Source: CAIZQW01 sp942493055 (lineage in GTDB: Bacteria > Verrucomicrobiota > Kiritimatiellia > RFP12 > UBA1067). Taken from it: a stretch of DNA of 64,000 nt. The DNA is taken from the NCBI GenBank assembly GCA_942493055.1, contig OW818680.1, forward strand, positions 3,534,001 through 3,598,000, given 5' to 3'. A program made the translations under genes and the position numbers. The notes under the pieces are model-generated. The model was not told where the DNA came from. It saw only the letters and a program-made list of their open reading frames with translations, and did not search any database. Shown one piece after another: positions 1 through 7,675 of the stretch; position 1 is the stretch's first letter, and each line of letters starts with the position of its first letter.

Positions 1-510
1 ACTTCGGTCAGTGCTGACAATGACAGTACTGGACTTCTCATTGAATTTCCGTCAACCAGCAAGTGGACTGCGAATGAACCCAAGACGCTATCACTTTTCT
101 GGGTTGAACCATCAGGTCAAATTACAACGAATTGGGTTTTCGACAGACTCGATTACACTCTTGCATTAGACAAGGATGTTCCTGCGGTTGAGTTGTCTCT
201 TGTAAGCCCCAAAATAATCGCCCGCGATGCAAATAACATTGGCTCCTTCCGATTGAAAGTCAGCAAGTGGGAAACTGGATGCACTAATGATGTTTTAGCC
301 CACTTCAATGCCGATGTGAAGGATATTAGCCCTGCGGGCATTCTCAGCGCACCGAATCCGTCGAACAACATGAAAATCTTGGCTAATGGCATCGTGACCG
401 TAAAACTGGAAAACTTGTTTGCTGAACAGCAGGTTGAAGTTACGGCCAAGACCAAAAAGGGACAGGAACTCTCAAAACCCCAGACCCTGACCGTTGAGAA
501 GGCGAAATAG
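1..510 (+). CDS. Hypothetical protein, 5'-truncated by the window edge
   Basis: The reading frame is open from the first base and ends at a TAG after residues EKAK, so the true start lies outside the window; 169 codons are visible. The composition alternates beta-prone segments (LSLFWVEPSG, ILANGIVTVKLENLF, VEVTAKTKKGQE), which resembles an Ig-like or BACON-like all-beta repeat of a secreted protein. That is only an impression from the pattern and no catalytic motif is visible. A TTG at base 193 would give a 105-residue product, but the frame upstream is equally protein-like, so I treat the gene as running in from the left. The next gene follows on the same strand after about 120 bp. Confidence 0.6.
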   Translation, partial: TSVSADNDSTGLLIEFPSTSKWTANEPKTLSLFWVEPSGQITTNWVFDRLDYTLALDKDVPAVELSLVSPKIIARDANNIGSFRLKVSKWETGCTNDVLAHFNADVKDISPAGILSAPNPSNNMKILANGIVTVKLENLFAEQQVEVTAKTKKGQELSKPQTLTVEKAK

Positions 511-627
511 GTCGCTTCCGTTCGATTGATGTTGCCGTCGTGTTGTATCAACAAGGGAAAGAGTGTTATGTGAATATAGAGGCTTTTTATTGCATCTATA
601 AACCCGCTGCTCATGAGGAGTGATTAA

Positions 628-882
628 ATGCTACTGATACATCATGTAAAATACACGAATACCGTATTAGCCAATTTGCCTTTGGTCATACCAGTCAAAG
701 ATCAGAATCAAATCTTGATTGGAGCAACGGCTAATGATCTATGTGAGTTTTCTTCAGAAATCGGCGGCGTTCTGTTGCTAAACAAAAATGAATTAGCCGA
801 TCACTTCAGATCACCTGATAAGAGTGCCGATGATTTTATCAACGAATGTATAACCACAGTAACCCAAGTGGCTGTTACATGA
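628..882 (+). CDS. Small hypothetical protein (84 aa)
   Basis: Not recognised. The ATG has a good Shine-Dalgarno sequence (GAGGAG about 8 nt upstream). The product is a short acidic soluble protein with no signal peptide or membrane segment. Its middle (IGATANDLCEFSSEIGGVLL) is hydrophobic, with a Cys. It lies downstream of the truncated gene at the left edge and could share a transcript with it. It ends 43 bp before the stop of the convergent metallophosphoesterase gene. Function unknown. Confidence 0.5.
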   Translation: MLLIHHVKYTNTVLANLPLVIPVKDQNQILIGATANDLCEFSSEIGGVLLLNKNELADHFRSPDKSADDFINECITTVTQVAVT

Positions 883-925
883 AGCACTTACAAAGATCTT
901 AAATGGTTATAATTCCGGCAATCGT

Positions 926-2578
926 TCACCAAGGGTCGCCTGGGAAATGTGAAAGAATTGCTTTGTGAAGATGCATTAGCGAGGCTTCCAGATGAATTAT
1001 AATTTGCGAATTAGCAGTGATTGGTGGCATAGTTCGTCGTGCGCGAAAATAGTATTCCGCTTCTTGCAGATTCTGCTCGGAAGAAGCTAACTGAAAATGA
1101 ATTTTCTGGGCACAGCCAGTATACTTTGTGATGTTACCAGCTAAGTCAAGCTTGTCATATTTTTTGTAGAAATCTCTAATCTCAAGAATAATTTCCCGAT
1201 GAGTACGAACTGCTGTTTTGTATTCATGCGGAAAATTACTAAAACTGTAATCAGGCTCACGATAAGAAAAATAGGTACATTTGCGATAGTCAAGAATGAC
1301 ACGATTCCAGTCAAGAATTTGCGACAGTTCAAGCTCCTTGCATGGTTTAATCATGTGAAATTCAATTTTCTTCTGACATTTAGTTGCTACTAAATAATAA
1401 TCAGTGTCAATAGGAATTGGCAGCTTTTCGAAATCTCTTCTGAAATAGTTAATATGAGCCTTGAAAATGTTCGCGACCTTCTCGATGATTTCGTCAAAAT
1501 CCAATTTGTACTCTCTAATATTGCATCTAAAAGATGATCCCTTAACGAGTTCATAATCAGCCAAGTTGTATGATACTAATTCAATGTCATCAGGAAAATT
1601 GGATTTTTTGTTGAGCGAAATCTCGAACGAATTGTCGGTCGCAACCCAGCTTTGCGACTGTTTGTTATAATGCCGCTCGGTTATGTTGATCTTGTTGCTG
1701 TTCAGATTCCATGTTACTTGTGAATATAGGTTCTTGCCATGATAATCTGAAAAAATAGATCCGCTCTGAACAGAGATGTATTCTCCGATTTGGTTTGAAG
1801 TACAATGAAAGCATTGTTCATGAAGATGGCCAAAGAAATGAAAGTTAAAGTGCTTCGACAAATAACTTTCAACGACGCTTTTGTCCCATTGCTGAAGATA
1901 TGAGGTCGGATGATGCGTAATAAGTATTGTTATGTCGGGGTCATGTTTGTGTAGGCTCTGACAAATATTGTGCATTTGTATTGACCCTACTGCAAGGCCG
2001 CCATAGTCAAACTCCCTGTTTTCTGATGTTTTTCCGATTCGGCCCAGAAGGTTGTCCGATACAGCCACAACTGTCACCTTCTTGTTTTTCAGGTTTATAT
2101 GATTGGTGCGGCTTAATGGCATATGTGGTACTGACGAACAATTTCCATATTTGCTAGCAAATGATAAATAAGAAGCCTGAGCAGAAAGCAGCAGATTAAG
2201 TGTGCTCTGATCCTGAACGAGTTCAGTGAATGAATCCTGAGAATTAATTTCTGGCATTGATAAATTGTGCAACCGTTCAAGTGCCTTCCAGTCGACATCA
2301 TGGTTGCCAGGAGCAAGTATAATTCTGCTCGGCTCTAGGGAGCACTGCTCTGAAAGATCGGCTAGAAAAGCGTCAACCATATCATACTCAGTTTTTTTGC
2401 CACTATAACTCAAATCACCTGAAAAGAGTACAAAGTGCGGCTCGAACGTCTTTATGTCATCCAGCAGACTAGGTAGAATCGTAACGATGTTAAACCTGTT
2501 GACGCCCTGTTCAGTCATATGCAAGTCTGAGAGGTGAATCCACCTTATCGTCGGGTTATAATTATCAAAGCTTGGCAT
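926..2578 (-). CDS. Calcineurin-like metallophosphoesterase with an unknown C-terminal domain
   Basis: The N-terminal half (about residues 10-270) carries the metal-binding motif series of the calcineurin-like phosphoesterase superfamily: IRWIHLSDLHM (D-x-H), LFSGDLSY (GD), APGNHDVDW (GNHD), LITHHPT and FFGHLHEQ (GHxH). These positions bind two metal ions and hydrolyse a phosphoester. The substrate cannot be read from sequence. Residues about 300-550 form a second, aromatic-rich part I do not recognise. The start has an AAGGAG ribosome site 6 nt upstream. It is the last of three minus-strand genes, behind a TIR-like gene and a membrane-anchored gene, so a nucleotide-signalling or defence role is possible but only inferred from context. 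Base composition is AT-richer than the core genes to the right, which fits acquisition by transfer. Confidence 0.85.
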   Translation of the reverse strand: MPSFDNYNPTIRWIHLSDLHMTEQGVNRFNIVTILPSLLDDIKTFEPHFVLFSGDLSYSGKKTEYDMVDAFLADLSEQCSLEPSRIILAPGNHDVDWKALERLHNLSMPEINSQDSFTELVQDQSTLNLLLSAQASYLSFASKYGNCSSVPHMPLSRTNHINLKNKKVTVVAVSDNLLGRIGKTSENREFDYGGLAVGSIQMHNICQSLHKHDPDITILITHHPTSYLQQWDKSVVESYLSKHFNFHFFGHLHEQCFHCTSNQIGEYISVQSGSIFSDYHGKNLYSQVTWNLNSNKINITERHYNKQSQSWVATDNSFEISLNKKSNFPDDIELVSYNLADYELVKGSSFRCNIREYKLDFDEIIEKVANIFKAHINYFRRDFEKLPIPIDTDYYLVATKCQKKIEFHMIKPCKELELSQILDWNRVILDYRKCTYFSYREPDYSFSNFPHEYKTAVRTHREIILEIRDFYKKYDKLDLAGNITKYTGCAQKIHFQLASSEQNLQEAEYYFRARRTMPPITANSQIIIHLEASLMHLHKAILSHFPGDPW

Positions 2579-2770
2579 TGCAATCTCCTTTATCGTCGCT
2601 TAACAAGCATGTGTAGTCGCATCGCTTTAAGTCGACGAAACTTATACTGTTTTATTTGCGAGTTTAATTTACGTCTATTTTCTGAACGTTACACGTCGCC
2701 CGAACACGAATTCTCTGCTGGCGAAAAATACAGTGGAGCGTTGGTTCGGCCACTTCTGGCCTGCTGGCGA

Positions 2771-3261
2771 CTAGAACCTAAGCACACATTCAAATCCTTC
2801 CGCATATTTCTCTTTGTCAACATCGCTGGGCAGATAGGCATCCTGCGCGTTCTCTGAAAGCCTGCCAAGAAACGCTGAGTTACTATACCACGCCTTACTT
2901 CTTTCCGTTGTAAATAGATCAAGTCAGTCGGTATGTGCAGCGGTGTACCGCGTGGCGTCAGAATGAATGAGCGATCCTTCCCCATTCTTCCAAAAAATAG
3001 GCCTAGTTCAAAAAGGACGTTGTCGCGCATAGTGCGGCCCCTCTTTCCTCGAATGGTGAGAAAATCATTCGGCGCACATACAAAAAGACCACAATCCATG
3101 CGTTCAGCAATTTCCTCCAGAGATGACACTGTTGCGTTGCCCGGCAGGAAGTTGCCCGATTCTGTCCACGGATGAGCGGAGTATCCTGGCGGCAATAGTC
3201 CCTCGACCTTCTTGACAATGGACAGTGACTCTGCAGATGACGCAATAAACACATGAATCAT
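2771..3261 (-). pseudogene. TIR-like (CAP12-type) nucleotide-binding domain gene with a frameshift
   Basis: The N-terminal ~125 residues match the predicted nucleotide-binding TIR-like fold: MIHVFIASSAESL (first strand and loop), WTESGNFLPG, EEIAERMDCGLFVCAPND, then RDNVLFELGLFFGRMGKDR, containing the conserved Asn and Glu of the family. After PTDLIYLQRKE the frame gives an unlikely basic tail that runs on to about 2689. The +1 frame over the same bases reads a natural C-terminus (SAFLGRLSENAQDAY, then VDKEKYAEGFECVLRF and a TAG at 2771-2773). One indel near 2890-2915 therefore separates two halves of one gene. It may be a true mutation, an assembly error or programmed shifting. The ribosome site (GAAAG) is weak. 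Relatives of this fold bind cyclic nucleotide signals or degrade NAD+ in antiphage systems, but the activity here is unproven. Confidence 0.7.
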
Positions 3262-3374
3262 ATCGTGCTTTCTTTCTCTTCACTTGTGATGGCGCTCATT
3301 CAACAGCCGAACACGTGTTTCCCATGTGCGCTACGGCACAATGAAAGCTTGTTATTGTTTGGCAAGTTTGTTCT

Positions 3375-3827
3375 TTAAACCTTTTTCCATACCCAATTTC
3401 CACAGATAACTTGTTCACCATAACGTCCAATCCATTTCCCTGTCATTTTTTGTCCATCATCAGAAATTATGAGTTCAACAGAACCATACCAATTCGTGTG
3501 CTGTTGCACATCTTCATATGTGCCTTGAAGAACTCCATTGGGCAATAGTCGCCCTTTAAAGGCATATTCATGCCGACCATCGGACGCTTTCCCGTTTAGT
3601 CTTACCCCGTACTGCTTTAGATCAATAATGTCCGTGTACTTTTTGATGTTTCCAGCGATCTCGTAGTCCCAACTAGTTTCCCATTTACCTGCTAAGAGAC
3701 GTTGCTTGCCAAACTTTCTTTTCTTCCCAAGTAGAATATCAAAAAATAATCCACTTAAAGAGCTAACGAAAGCTCCCGCAATAGCAGCAACTACTGCAAT
3801 TATTAAAGAAATCGTAAATGGTGACAT
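3375..3827 (-). CDS. Membrane-anchored beta-rich protein (Cap15/S-2TM-beta-like?)
   Basis: A 150-residue protein with one N-terminal hydrophobic segment (FTISLIIAVVAAIAGAFVSS, possibly extending to about residue 33), a short basic stretch (KKRKFGKQR), then about 110 residues of alternating beta strands with regular W/G positions: GKWETSWDYE, DLKQYGVRLNGK, GRLLPNGVLQGTYED, MTGKWIGRYG, GNWVWKKV. The layout of hydrophobic anchor plus beta barrel resembles the Cap15 type of CBASS effector, but similar domains occur in unrelated stand-alone proteins and no CD-NTase gene is visible. The start has AAGGAAG just upstream. It is the first of three collinear minus-strand genes with the TIR-like gene and metallophosphoesterase. 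Confidence 0.65.
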   Translation of the reverse strand: MSPFTISLIIAVVAAIAGAFVSSLSGLFFDILLGKKRKFGKQRLLAGKWETSWDYEIAGNIKKYTDIIDLKQYGVRLNGKASDGRHEYAFKGRLLPNGVLQGTYEDVQQHTNWYGSVELIISDDGQKMTGKWIGRYGEQVICGNWVWKKV

Positions 3828-4308
3828 ACTTCCTTAATTCCTTTTTTATGAAAGCGAACGGTTACTGGAGAATCATAGCCATATGCTGGCTACCTAAGCA
3901 ATATGGTTTTTATTATTGCTGTTTATTATTTCAGAATCAAGGGAAAATCGTGTGGTTTTGACAAAACTAATGTCTGTCGGCTATTTTCATCAGGACTTTC
4001 CGAAGACTTCAGTCCGTCCGGCTTATGAGTACCGGTTTTTGGATACCTTTTCCGGATAAAAGGTATCGTGTTTCGCGCGCCCCGGAGTGAAACGCAGGGG
4101 CGCGCGGGGTACGCGCCTGGGCTAGCGGATGCGGTCTGTGCGGAGCTGTCTCACGGCGCGTCTAAGCCATACAGCGTCCGCGTAGTCGAGTTTCTGATGC
4201 GTAAGGAAGGGATTTACTAGGATGCTTGCAGCTAAAAAAGATAACTCTCATGGAAATGGCTTCAGAAATAACAACCATCGGGGTGTCTCTTTTATCAAGT
4301 TTACCCCC
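3828..4308. other. Non-coding stretch with stacked hairpins
   Basis: No gene is supported here. The sequence contains a perfect 10-bp hairpin at 4042-4067 (GATACCTTTT / AAAAGGTATC, 6-nt loop) and a perfect 10-bp GC hairpin at 4074-4106 (CGCGCGCCCC / GGGGCGCGCG, 13-nt loop). An imperfect outer pairing GCGGATGC / GCGTCCGC follows at about 4125-4192. Together they could fold as a small structured RNA or act as terminators. I do not recognise a known RNA family. Confidence 0.4.
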
Positions 4309-4403
4309 CTAGCTTAGTTCCACATCGGTCTCCAGATCGAGGAAATAGGCGACTAAAATACCGGGGACAGCCTCACGGTCGAAAGCGAGCAGGACCTCAT
4401 TAT
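4309..4403 (-). pseudogene. Relic of the 3' end of a paralogue of the next gene
   Basis: Read on the minus strand this encodes NEVLLAFDREAVPGILVAYF followed by LDLETDVELS and a stop. That is almost identical to the last 30 residues of the intact gene next door (DEVLIAFDREAVPGILVAYF, then LDVETDMEEN). Similarity stops abruptly at about 4402, where a GTTCTAAAG repeat tract begins, so only the C-terminal ~30 codons of a former tandem copy survive. Deletion or recombination at the repeat tract is the simplest explanation. Confidence 0.75.
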
Positions 4404-4442
4404 GAAGTTCTAAAGTTCGGGAGTTCTAAAGTGCTAAAGTTT
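4404..4442. repeat. GTTCTAAAG word-repeat tract
   Basis: Degenerate tandem words GTTCTAAAG, GTTCGGGA, GTTCTAAAG, TGCTAAAG. The tract sits between the relic and the stop codon of the intact paralogue. The same family recurs at more than a dozen intergenic places in the window. Confidence 0.85.
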
Positions 4443-4447
4443 AATGC

Positions 4448-5026
4448 CTAGTTTTCTTCCATATCGGTTTCCACATCCAGAAAATAAGCGACGAGGATGC
4501 CGGGGACGGCCTCGCGGTCGAAAGCGATCAAGACCTCATCATCGGTGAAGTCAAAGAAAATGTCGTCGGTGATTGTTTTTTCGATCTGATCGTATTCTGC
4601 TTCTGAAAGGGGAGTGTCATCCAGACGGGCGATCCGTATTTCGGAATATCCGCACATCTTGAACTCTTTCCACGGGTGGCCGTAGAGGTCAGCCAGGTCG
4701 AGGGTCTTGTCCTTGAGCGGTGTGATGATGCGTGCGAAGGTGTGCTGGCGCAAATTAAAGGTAAAAGAATAGTAGGCGTTGGGGTCCAGCGTGGGGCGAT
4801 AGGACTGCTGGGAAAGGAATTCTTTAATGGTTCGACCTTCATTCTCGGAATATGCACCAGCGACATTCACAAACAGAAGGGTCCCTTCAACCAATTTCTC
4901 AGGCTCGTCCGGCAGGCCGATGCGCTGAAGATGGTTGCGCAGCAGCGCAGCGCCGTCGATCACAGCTTCACACCTGAAGCGGTTTGCCCATTTCCTGAAT
5001 GCGTCGGATGACATCGTTTTTTTCAT
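4448..5026 (-). CDS. Hypothetical acidic protein (192 aa)
   Basis: Not recognised. The product is soluble and acidic, with an N-terminal helical part (MSSDAFRKWANRFRCEAVID) and a C-terminal strand-rich part ending in DEVLIAFDREAVPGILVAYF. It has no signal peptide. The start is supported by a very strong ribosome site (GGAGG, 7 nt upstream). That site is the edge of a 30-bp mobile repeat element, so the element provides translation initiation for this gene. A relic of a second copy lies directly downstream. Function unknown. Confidence 0.65.
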   Translation of the reverse strand: MKKTMSSDAFRKWANRFRCEAVIDGAALLRNHLQRIGLPDEPEKLVEGTLLFVNVAGAYSENEGRTIKEFLSQQSYRPTLDPNAYYSFTFNLRQHTFARIITPLKDKTLDLADLYGHPWKEFKMCGYSEIRIARLDDTPLSEAEYDQIEKTITDDIFFDFTDDEVLIAFDREAVPGILVAYFLDVETDMEEN

Positions 5027-5034
5027 AACTTTAC

Positions 5035-5064
5035 CCTCCTACGACAAGGCTACGGCGGGCAGGC
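5035..5064. repeat. 30-bp miniature element (copy 1)
   Basis: Begins CCTCCTACGAC and ends TACGGCGGGCAGGC, the two conserved half-sites of a dispersed 30-bp unit found at about ten places in the window. On the minus strand its end forms the GGAGG ribosome site of the adjacent gene. Confidence 0.75.
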
Positions 5065-5367
5065 TGAAATGGTTTAATTAAAGACTTCACCGCAAAAACC
5101 GCTATTAGAGCGCAAATGTCACGCCCGCCTCACCCGTGAATACACGGACGGCGGAGCGAACATTTGCGCGGGATCAACTCAATTTTCATCAGCAAAAAAC
5201 TTGTTTTTTGCTGATGAAAATGAAACCAGTATTCATCTGCGCGGCTATCCATTCCGCCGTCCGTGTATTCACGGGTGAGGCGGATGAGATAGCCGTGCAA
5301 TCTCTTTGCGGTTTTTGCGGTAAAATTTTCAACAAACCGTGAAGATGGGTTAATTATACCATTTCAG
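5063..5367. repeat. Multi-hairpin palindromic element, copy A
   Basis: The outer ends CTGAAATGGTTTAATTAA and TTAATTATACCATTTCAG are near-perfect inverted repeats. Inside are three strong hairpins. H1 pairs GCGCAAATGT (5110-5119) with ACATTTGCGC (5160-5169). H2 is a 19-bp perfect stem (5182-5200 / 5203-5221) with a TT loop. H3 pairs GCGCGGCTATC (5239-5249) with GATAGCCGTGC (5288-5298). H1 and H3 each enclose a small CCGTG-loop-CACGG hairpin. Bases 5125-5154 and 5254-5283 are a perfect 30-bp inverted repeat of each other. A second diverged copy near 11.65-11.92 kb keeps the stems through compensatory changes. The short open frame across it is not a gene. Confidence 0.85.
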
Positions 5368-5427
5368 ACAATGACAACCAAGAGGCTAAAGGGGGGGTTA
5401 TCAAAGGCGTTTTTGCAAGATTATTCG

Positions 5428-5483
5428 CCTGGGGCAGCGTACTTTTAAGGGGCAAGGATGCGCGGGTTCGAGCCCCGTCATTC
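5428..5483 (+). pseudogene. Probable tRNA-Lys relic (3' two-thirds)
   Basis: GGGGCAGCGTA followed by CTTTTAA looks like the D-arm end and anticodon loop of tRNA-Lys(UUU). AAGGATGC then GCGGG TTCGAGC CCCGT is a canonical T-arm. The anticodon stem no longer pairs well and no 5' acceptor strand is visible, so it is not an intact tRNA. It may be a decayed gene or a left-over attachment site. Confidence 0.4.
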
Positions 5484-6093
5484 AACGGACAGGAAAGTCC
5501 GTTCTCCTTTGCCTTCGCCGTCGGAAAGGAGCGTGGCAGGCGCTTTCTTGCCGACGAGACGTCGGCGCTCCCAGGGATAGAGAAGTTCTAAAGTTGGGAG
5601 ATTTTGGGGAGTGCTATCTCAAGGCTCGGGTTTCACGTTTCAACTCAGTGACGAGTTCCTCTTCGGTGGGGAGGTGGAGTTTGTAGCGGCTGATTCGGAA
5701 TGGAAAATTCGCCACACACTGTGTGGCAAATTCCTTCAGTTCAGTACTTATCTGAGAAATCCGACGCAGTGCGTCGGAAATCAGGGACGTAAGCGACGAG
5801 AGGGACCGGAGGGACGGAAGGGACAATTCCTGCCATCTGTTGAAGGGGTGATTTAGAATGGCTTATCTCCAGTACCCAATTCAGTACCCTATTCATTGGG
5901 TAGTACCTGATAAAATACCCATATCGATTAACTATTACCCTCTCTTTTACACTCTTTCAAGGCGTATTACCCTCTTTTCTCCATTTAGCTCCCGGGCCGC
6001 GTCCGACACAGGTGACGAGGCCTTGTTCTTTGAGTGTACACCTCGGTATCTGAAGTCGATGGTCTTGGATCTGTTGGAGGGCTTTCAAAAAGT
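5484..6093. other. Repeat-rich stretch without a supported gene
   Basis: Contains palindromic pieces (GGCGCTTTCTTGCC, GACGAGACGTCGGCG), a short GTTCTAAAG word near 5580, and CAGTACCC / AGTACC words at about 5871-5925. Minus-strand bases 5990-6080, directly downstream of the KilA-N gene, read LKEQGLVTCVGRGPG in one frame. This faintly resembles the end of a winged-helix domain and could be a decayed fragment, but I would not call a gene. Confidence 0.4.
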
Positions 6094-6924
6094 TTATTTC
6101 AGACGTTTCACGTTGCTGGCCGCAAGCAGGGTGCGCATTTGTGTGATAGCGATGGTGTTAAGCCTGGTGAGGCGCTCGGACTGCGGCATCCCTTGGCGGA
6201 TGAGAACAGAGTTTAGGCTCTCCAGATTCGTGAGGACAACGAGTTGCTCCAATGGCGCGTGATCGCGGATGTTGCCCTCGGCGTCGGGATGAGCATCCCG
6301 CCATTGTTTCGCGGTCTGGCCGAAGAGGGCGACATTGAGGAGGTCGGCCTCGCTGGCATAAACGGCGGATGCTTGCGCCTTGGTGACTGATGGCGGGATG
6401 AGCGTCTCCTTGATGGCGTCTGTATGGATGCGGTAGTTGATCTTCGCGAGTGTTCTCTGAAGGTTCCAGCCAAGCTTCAAACGATCGCTTTCATCGTCTT
6501 TGAGACGCTGGAACTCCTTAATGAGGTAGAGTTTGAATTCGACCGAAATCCACGCGGCGAACTCAAAGGCGATGTCCTTGTGGGCGTAGGTGCCACCGTA
6601 GCGCCCCGAGTTAGAGACCAGCCCAACTGCAGCCGTACTGTCGATCCATTGACGAGGTGTCAGTACAAAACTATTGAGGCCAGCCCGATTTCTAAACCCC
6701 TCGAATTCGAGGGGTTTAAAATCAGTATTGTAAAGACTCTCCCATATGCCAAGAAATTCGATTGTATTGCGGTTACGCATCCAGTTCTGAATGACATGAT
6801 CCGAGCGATCAGGCTCTTTGTGCTTCGCGATATCCGTGAGAGAGATGTAATCACCTTCCTTGAGAGAAAGAACCGTGACGGGTGTCCCCCTCACTGCGAT
6901 GGTGGATGTTTTGGTTTTTTTCAT
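6094..6924 (-). CDS. KilA-N domain protein
   Basis: Residues about 5-125 match the KilA-N DNA-binding domain typical of phage and mobile-element proteins: TVLSLKEGDYISLTDIAKHK, then IQNWMRNRNTIEFLGIWE and the tail YAHKDIAFEFAAWISVEFKL. The remaining ~150 residues are helical (LIKEFQRLKDDESDRLKLGW, AHPDAEGNIRDHAPLEQLVV) and typical of chromosomal KilA-N proteins of unknown function. The start codon overlaps the stop of a 39-codon frame (ATGA), suggesting coupled translation. A 26-bp perfect palindrome lies inside the coding region at 6693-6718, encoding KPLEFEGF. The gene is in repeat-dense accessory DNA, consistent with horizontal transfer. A DNA-binding role is inferred from the family. Confidence 0.85.
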   Translation of the reverse strand: MKKTKTSTIAVRGTPVTVLSLKEGDYISLTDIAKHKEPDRSDHVIQNWMRNRNTIEFLGIWESLYNTDFKPLEFEGFRNRAGLNSFVLTPRQWIDSTAAVGLVSNSGRYGGTYAHKDIAFEFAAWISVEFKLYLIKEFQRLKDDESDRLKLGWNLQRTLAKINYRIHTDAIKETLIPPSVTKAQASAVYASEADLLNVALFGQTAKQWRDAHPDAEGNIRDHAPLEQLVVLTNLESLNSVLIRQGMPQSERLTRLNTIAITQMRTLLAASNVKRLK

Positions 6925-7040
6925 GCGTTGTCACTTTCTCTTTTGATCACCAGCCAGGTGAGGAGTTCGAACTCGGCGGGGGCGGCGAACTGGGTGGGGA
7001 TGACAAACTTGGATGATAAAAAGTTATTAAAATTTAACAT
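6921..7040 (-). CDS. Possible small ORF coupled to the KilA-N gene (39 aa)
   Basis: This frame begins ATG-TTA-AAT and ends TGA overlapping the KilA-N start as ATGA. The product reads MLNFNNFLSSKFVIPTQF, then AAPAEFELLTWLVIKRESDNA, which is more protein-like than the surrounding repeats. No strong ribosome site is visible. It could be a leader peptide that couples translation, or the remnant of a larger protein. Confidence 0.35.
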   Translation of the reverse strand: MLNFNNFLSSKFVIPTQFAAPAEFELLTWLVIKRESDNA

Positions 7041-7675
7041 TTAATACATGTCTGGGCAAGCATGGAAATAAGTTCGTTAGTGCATTAGTTCGTTAGTACG
7101 TTAGTGATGCAAGAAACTGGGGGAACAGGCACGAGAGAAGTTCTAAAGTTCGGGAGTTCTAAAGTGCTAAAGTTGGGAGAGTTCGTTAGTGCATTAGTGC
7201 GTTAGTACGTTAGTGATGCTTGAAACTGGGGGAACAGGCATCCTGCCTGTTGGGGGCAGAACATCGAACTTTGAACATCCACCTTCGCGATGCCTACGGC
7301 GGACAGGTTGAACATACAACAGGGGGACAGGTTATCAGTGAATTCGGCGCAGCCAAGGCCCTGTTGTCCCTGCCGTCCGGCGGTTGCCGGACGGAACTCC
7401 GAACAGCAGCTACCACGGTCGCCGGGAGCAGGATGCTCCCGCCACTTTTGCTTGTCAAGGGCGCGGGATGAAGAAGTTTTGGGAAGTTCGTTAGTGCATT
7501 AGTGCGTTAGTACGTGAGTGATGCAAGAAACTGGGGGAACAGGCATCCTGCCTGTTGGGGGCAGAACATCGAACACTGAACATCCAACATCGAACATCGA
7601 ACATCCAACATTGTCAAAGGGGAACGGGTTTTCCAACCCGTTGAAGCACGGACTGGAAAGTCCGTTCTCCTTCCA
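7041..7675. repeat. Intergenic block of word repeats and miniature elements
   Basis: No gene. In order: TTAGT-type words (GTTCGTTAGTGCATTAG, about 7073-7110), the phrase GAAACTGGGGGAACAGGC, GTTCTAAAG words (7138-7175), TTAGT words again (7178-7216), the palindromic phrase GGCATCCTGCCTGTTGGGGG, GAACATCC-type words (7257-7320) interrupted by the 30-bp element at 7279-7308, a phrase with palindrome GTCCGGCGGTTGCCGGAC (about 7317-7435), more TTAGT words (7486-7522), and GAACATCC words (7566-7614). Much of this order recurs at 10.49-11.0 kb, so the block is duplicated around the intervening genes. Confidence 0.85.
7279..7308. repeat. 30-bp miniature element (copy 2)
   Basis: Sits exactly between two GAACAT words of a word-repeat tract. 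Removing the 30 bases (CCACCTTCGC...GCGGACAGGT) rejoins an uninterrupted repeat. Confidence 0.85.

Noticed and set aside
2689..3261. TIR-like gene as an intact 190-residue protein
   Set aside because: The last ~65 residues are basic and unnatural, while the alternative frame gives a good C-terminus; a frameshift is more likely.
5136..5342. 68-codon frame and its counterpart at 11699-11992
   Set aside because: Both are translations of the multi-hairpin element. The similar peptides reflect repeat DNA; frames differ in length and lack ribosome sites.
7070..7620. CRISPR array
   Set aside because: Repeats are short, imperfect and adjacent without unique spacers of constant size, and no cas gene is nearby.
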